From Hymenoscyphus infarciens (lineage: Eukaryota; Ascomycota; Leotiomycetes; Helotiales; Helotiaceae), in assembly GCA_001414345.1 (NCBI GenBank), contig LLCB01000148.1, forward strand, positions 124,001 through 188,000: DNA of 64,000 nt, read 5' to 3'. How positions within the stretch are numbered: the first letter of the stretch is position 1; each line of letters starts with the position of its first letter. This document shows positions 59,092 to 64,000 of this stretch, piece by piece. The notes under the pieces are model-generated. The model was given only the letters and a program-made list of their open reading frames with translations, was not told the DNA's origin and made no database searches. Position numbers and translations under genes: made by a program.

Positions 59092-61173
59092 TTAAAAAAG
59101 ACTTGTCCTCGAGTCTATCTATCTCTTATCGTTCAGGGTCGAATCAGGATAGTGTAAGTGTTGTAACATTTATCGTATTTGTTGGTTTTGTCGGTTCAAA
59201 GATGTTGAACTTTGTCGTAAGCCGAGATGTCGTCTTTGGGTCCGAATCGTAACCGAACCAATTCGTAGATGCTTGTAAAAGAGAGATTTCGTTTCTAATC
59301 CTTCAATATCAAAGCAAGCATTCGCTAAAAGAGTGTGGTCCGATCCTGTCCGGCAGGTCGGAAAAGTTCAAAGTTCAAAAAGTTCAAAACGGAAAAAGTT
59401 TAAAGCAGAGTTAGAGGCGAACATCGAGAGGTAACGTTATAGATAACAGTGATAACTCAGTTAAGAGCTTACTTTGAGAGCGTACTGATTCGCATCTAAT
59501 TCGAATTCGAATGAAACTTCTGGCCTAGCTAGAACTAAAAGAAAGTAAGACTCTGGTTAGAGTTGGTAGGGTTTCAGGTAGTTAAAGGCAAAGTTGTTTC
59601 TAAAGTTGTTAAGTAGTTCTGGCTGGTTAAAAGAGTTTGATGCCGAAGTTATTGTATTACCTTGTTCCCTCCTAAATCAGGGTACTTAAGGACTTATTTG
59701 TTATCTTCTGATTCTGATTCTACTTTAGAAGTGGTAGAAGATTCGCTGTTAGATTATAGAGAGTTCCGAGAGAGGGTATTTTAGACCGAAGTACTAATAT
59801 TACGTAACTTAGCATTTTAACGTGTCTCCTTATCTAAAGCTAAAAGATTAGCTACTATTTTAATAAGGTTATAGTTCTATTATCTCTTTTTTAAAGTAGC
59901 TAAGTTTTAGAGCTATAGTATAATCTTATTCTATATTTAAAAGAACTATTCCGATTCTAGTATACCTCTAAGTATAGCTATACTTGAAAAGCGACCTTTA
60001 AAATTAGTAAAAGTTTCTTTAGTATCTTCTTATCCTATTTATAAGGATCTAAAAGCGTTCTAAGTATCCTCTATTTTATAACCGGTTAAAAAGTAGGTAT
60101 TTAAAAGAGTAACTATATCTTCTTAATTTTTAAAAGTAAGGTCTAACTCTAACTTATATCTAGGCTCTAGGTAGTTCCTAGCTAGTCTAGTTGTCGTACT
60201 CTAAATAAGGGCTTTTCGAGTTAGAGAGGAGTCGTAATGATTAGCATTTATAGAGAGTCTATTATATACTAATATCTTCCATTGTCGGTATGTAGGTGAA
60301 ATGCCGTCATCTAAAGGTTCGATCTTTTCGGTTATCTTGCTTTTTCGTCGAGGTCGGAGAGTATTCGAAGAGGCTTCGGTGCCGTGTCGGGTGGGGATGG
60401 AATGTTAGAAGGCATCAGAGGCAGCTGCGTCCCTTTGCCGAAAGGGGTATGAATTCGGGCTTAGAAGCAGAAGAGGGTTCGATCGAAGGTTCGAAAGAGG
60501 GTCGGATCAGGGAGGGTTAGAAGGTGAAGCGATTTGTTGAATTATAAGTTCGCTTACTCTCTTTTCCAGCTCGGCTAACTAATCCTTTGTTTCTTGATTT
60601 TCTGCTTCTAAAGTATATATAACCAACTGTATCTAATCTATATTTAAGAAGTCCTGCTTGTCTTTGTTTTATTAGGATCTTCTCGATCTTGGTGTGTGAA
60701 TGCTATTCAGGCGGCTTTCGGAGAGGTGTCTTTCGGCAAGAGGGGTGGCCCTAGAAGGTCGTTCAACGCCTCGTGGTAGAACTAGGTTCGACATTTTAAA
60801 GATGTCGGTAGGAGAGGGGGGGTAAGAGTAGATTTAGAAGCCTTCGCGATAACTTTTGGTAATAGTCGACTTATTCACCGAACCTATGTATAGTAGTCCC
60901 TATACAGAGAGGGTTATTAGAAGCCTTTAGAGCACTTAGCGTATTCCTACTTCTTTAATATATAAAACACGCTTTTTACTAGCTATCTAAAACCGATACT
61001 AAACCCTAATATTACTAGTTGTCTAGATAGTCTCTGATTACCTAGCTATTTAAGAATATTATCGTCCTAGTTTAAATCTAGGCTAAGTTATATTTAAAAT
61101 AAAAGGAGTAATAATAAGCTTGAAAGAGATATTATAAATGCTATTACTAGTAAAGTAGAGTTTTTCCTTTTTA
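59092..61173 (-). pseudogene. gag remnant of the LTR element
   Basis: Minus-strand reading near 60180-60440 gives a recognisable fungal gag segment (PSPPDTAPKPLRILSDLDEKA near 60360-60420 in pieces, then ISPTYRQWKILVYNRLSINA). The stretch 59826-60240 is homologous to 48925-49330 of the full-length element. Stops and frame breaks prevent expression. The GC content is patchy: 59100-59700 and 60340-60860 are much less decayed than the rest. Confidence 0.68.
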
Positions 61174-61493
61174 TATAATAGTATAAAATATATACTATAA
61201 GAGAAGAGGTATATAAGAGTACGTTTAAGACTAAATAACGTAAGTAGATACTAGGCTCTAATATAGAAGAAAAGGAAAAACTATCTCTCTCTACTCTAGG
61301 AGTAGGCTATTATATATAAGAGGTTTAGATAGTATAAAAGAGTCTAAAACTAAACAACCTTAGCTAATATAAAAGCTTAAACCTATATAACCTTTCTAAA
61401 ATAGACTATATAAGATAATAACTACTGAAACCCTATATATAGCAGGTACTCCCAGCTATTATAATAGTATACTATCCTGGATTATCATATGAT
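61174..61493 (-). repeat. 5' LTR (right copy), heavily RIPped
   Basis: Aligns with 58772-59091. Nearly every difference is C-to-T or G-to-A relative to the left copy. The last 10-15 bases do not align well, so the end coordinate is approximate. Confidence 0.72.
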
Positions 61494-61508
61494 AGCTGGA
61501 TTATTATA

Positions 61509-61923
61509 TGACAGCACTATCTAGAATTGTTGGTATTCGCGAAACTGCTAATACCTCTAAGTAGTGCTAATACCTCTAATACCCCTTTAGCCGAGATTAC
61601 AAAATAACCGATACTTATATAAGCGAAGTATCGAAGGTATTAATGTCTGTTATTTATATATAAAAGGGATTAAGGTCTAGATATTATATATTTAGCTTTT
61701 CAGCTTTTATTATTTAGTATTAGCTATATTAGATAGAGCTTAGTTATTATTATTATTAGAACTTAGAAGCTTCTAACCTTCTTATATATAAACGTTTATA
61801 TTCGGTATAGTAGAGGGATAGTTATTATTTTCTTCTATATTAGAGCCTAGTATCTATACACGTCATTCTGTTATATATACTCCTATATATCTCTACTATA
61901 GTTGTATATATTTCGTGCTATTA
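61509..61923 (+). repeat. 5' LTR of the plus-strand element
   Basis: The last 130 bp carry the same TTCTATATTAGAGCCTAGTATCTA block (in pieces) as the other LTRs read in reverse. The first 250 bp are different, so it belongs to a separate subfamily. Confidence 0.7.
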
Positions 61924-62249
61924 TATAAAAACAATAACTCTTCTTCGCCGGTAACGGCTTTAATAATATCTCTTTTTAAGCTTATTACTACTCCTTATTT
62001 AGAAGTCGATTTATACTCGATTTAGAATATTACAACGACATCCTTATATAGCCAGGTAATTAGAGACTACCTAGATAGCTAGTAATAGCAGGGTTTATTA
62101 TCTATATAGATAGCTAGTATAAATTATGTTTTAGTACACGTTAAGGGATTAGAATACGCTAAGTATTTCCTAAGAGTCCTAATAACCCTAGATTTAGTAA
62201 ATAAGCTAACTTATAATAGTTATCTAGAAGGCTTCCGAATCTAATCCTA

Positions 62250-64000
62250 CCTCTCCTCTATTTAACATTTAATATATCAGAATCTAGAGCGACCCCTAGT
62301 CTCTCTTAAGCTCCGCTCCTAAGCGTAGAGCGCTCTCTCAAGGAATAAAGTTAAGCCTCTACCGAAAGGTCCCCGACTCGGTACCGTATACCTAAGAACG
62401 GTAAGAAACCTAAGAATAATAAAGGCAAAGGCCTAGCGCCTAGAAGCTAGAGAGATTAACAGGACTTCTCTAATATAGACGAGATATAGAGTATAATCTA
62501 AGCTATAAAGGCTAAGGATTAAGAAAAAGAATAGAGAATTTTAGAGTAAGATAATCAGATTACCTAATTATTAGACCTAGTATAATAAATTAGTTAATAA
62601 CTACTAAATAACAACTAAAGTCCGAGTCTAATCTAACTTATAAGAACACCTTCTTCTATCTCTTTAAACTATTATCGTAGACAAGACTCTACCTCTAATA
62701 TTCATCTCTTACTATAACCTACTCTACGCCTATAACCTAAAAGTACTCTAAAAGCTCTTCGACCTATTAAAAGTAAGATTATAGAAAAAATTAAACTTTT
62801 AGATAACGACGTTTCACCTACGTATAAGTAATAGAGAATATCGATATATAATTAACTCTATATAAACGCCGACTATTATTAGACACCTTTAACTCGTAAA
62901 GCCCTTATTTAGAAGACAATAACAAAACTCGCCTAGAATTACTTAGAGCTCTGATATAAGTCTAATATAAGTAAAACAGTATTTAAAGACTATAAAGAGA
63001 TAATCGAGCTTCTTAATACCTACTATCTAATAGGTTATAAGAAGGAGAATGCCTAGAACGCTTTTTAGTCTCTTTAAATAGGATAGAAGGGTTATATAAG
63101 AGAAAGTTTTATAGAATTCAAAAGTTACTTTTTAAGTATAGTAATACTTAGAGAAGTATCTAAGTAAGACAAGTTCTACTATATATAGGATAAACTCACG
63201 CCTTAGCTCTAAACCTAATCAGTTAATAGTAAGAGATACTAGAATACTAACTTTAATAAGATAGTAAGAGACCTATTATTTATAGATAAGAAACGGCGCT
63301 ATAATACTAAGTTATATATAACTAGTATAATAAGTACTAAAAAACCCGTTATAATAAGCTTATTATACTAAAAGCCTAACGCTAACCGAACCTTATCTAG
63401 TTCCTCGATAAAACCCTTACTACTCTTATATAGACTTTATACTACTTCTTAAAAAACTTCTTAATCTCCTAAACCCTCTTCCACTAGCGAAAGATCAAAG
63501 ACTTCGTCTATAGACCGACTCTCTACTAGTATAAAGTGCTATAATTATAGGAAACCTAGGCATATTAAGCCCGACTATTCTAATCTACCTAGTATCAACG
63601 AAGTTGAAGGAAGACAACCTATGCTCCTTTTAGAAAGAACGTTATCAACTTCTAGACAGATACTACTTCTTATTAGACAATTTACTACTCTTTAAGAATC
63701 GACTTTATATTCAAAAGAATACTAAACTCTATATAAAACTAATCTAAGAAGTCTACAACTAAGTATCTAGTGCTTACCTAAGTGTAAAAAAGATATACTA
63801 GTTATTAGTATAATATTACTACTAGACTAGAATGTTTTTAAACTATAGAAGGTATATAAGGAATTATCGAGCTTATAAATACTTCTATCTTTAATAAACT
63901 AAGTAATAAGGCTTTCTTTACCCCTTACTTATACCTGACTATTCTATATAATATTTATATATAAACTTTAAATTATTTCTAAAAGATAAATACAGATTTA
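62250..64000 (+). pseudogene. gag (and start of pol) remnant, plus strand
   Basis: Decayed gag is readable: VSPTYK followed by a WRISIYN-like segment near 62805-62860, and INADYY, then TRKALI. A CCHC zinc knuckle mutated to CYNYRKPRHIKPDY lies at 63537-63578. Pol should begin after about 63650 and continue past the window. All frames contain many stops. Confidence 0.68.

Larger units (their letters stand above)
58772..61493 (-). mobile_element. gag-only LTR element (deletion derivative of chromovirus family)
   Basis: Direct repeats at 58772-59091 and from 61174 (to about 61493) share their outer ends and much of their sequence with the chromovirus LTRs but are shorter (about 320 bp). Just inside the left LTR, the minus strand reads AAGGGAGGGGGA followed by TGTAACGGCATG: a polypurine tract next to an LTR start, which sets the orientation. 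The interior is only about 2.1 kb and matches the gag side of the larger element, with no RT or integrase. No clear 5-bp duplication was found because the right terminus is disturbed. The element would need proteins in trans. Confidence 0.78.
61509..64000 (+). mobile_element. LTR retrotransposon on the plus strand, cut by the window end
   Basis: A 415-bp LTR (61509-61923) starts TGACAGCA and ends TGCTATTA, an inverted terminus once the RIP changes are allowed for. The sequence after it matches, in reverse orientation, the gag side of both other LTR elements (for example AAGCTTATTACTACTCC near 61978). It is thus a related element in the opposite direction. Its second LTR and most of pol lie beyond 64000. 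Confidence 0.75.

Noticed and set aside
41738..64000. CRISPR arrays or bacterial-type operons in the AT-rich DNA
   Set aside because: No regularly spaced repeats; the AT-richness is explained by RIP of fungal transposons.

Overview
This is a piece of a filamentous ascomycete (Pezizomycotina) nuclear genome. The genes have short GT-AG introns and fungal-specific families: a COMT-type O-methyltransferase, a CCCH/CHY zinc-finger protein, a GATA_AreA-like/DUF3295 protein and a 2EXR protein. The transposons carry the dense C-to-T / G-to-A decay of repeat-induced point mutation (RIP). A leotiomycete is plausible, but that is only an impression. The sequence is two-speed: GC-balanced DNA from 1 to about 41.7 kb, a RIP-decayed AT-rich block at 41.7-51.9 kb, a 5-kb gene island at 52-57 kb, and a second RIP block from 57.1 kb to the end.

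Region 1-13 kb holds a decayed MFS transporter; a tRNA-Pro(AGG) gene with two introns, one of them a GT-AG, spliceosomal-looking intron in the T arm; a complete non-autonomous hAT element with an 8-bp target duplication; a small multi-exon hypothetical gene; a five-exon O-methyltransferase whose reconstructed reading frame closes exactly (421 aa); and a CCCH+CHY zinc-finger gene with an in-frame TGA in its third exon.

Region 13-40 kb is very gene-poor although its base composition is normal. It has one small ORF (17.9 kb), several small inverted-repeat elements (one a second copy of an element at 3.3 kb, one enclosing telomere-like repeats), many microsatellites, and one clear gene, a two-exon GATA_AreA-like regulator at 30.1-32.0 kb. 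A haloalkane-dehalogenase/epoxide-hydrolase-like alpha/beta hydrolase (minus strand, 40.3-41.2 kb) is the last gene before the first AT-rich block.

The first AT-rich block is nested: a DNA transposon of Tc1/mariner size (about 1.7 kb without the insert, TA target duplication) is split by a 7.84-kb Ty3/gypsy chromovirus on the minus strand with 381-bp LTRs and a GATAC target duplication. The island that follows contains a pseudogene with two CAA-to-TAA stops consistent with RIP spill-over, a membrane protein with a large extracellular domain, and a 2EXR protein. The last block contains a truncated copy of the DNA transposon, a gag-only deletion derivative of a related LTR element (minus strand), and the start of another LTR element on the plus strand that runs off the window.

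The most unusual item is the tRNA-Pro gene at 2402-2543. Removing an exact 51-nt GT-AG segment restores a perfect T stem and a 7-nt T loop, and the same segment splits the internal B-box promoter.
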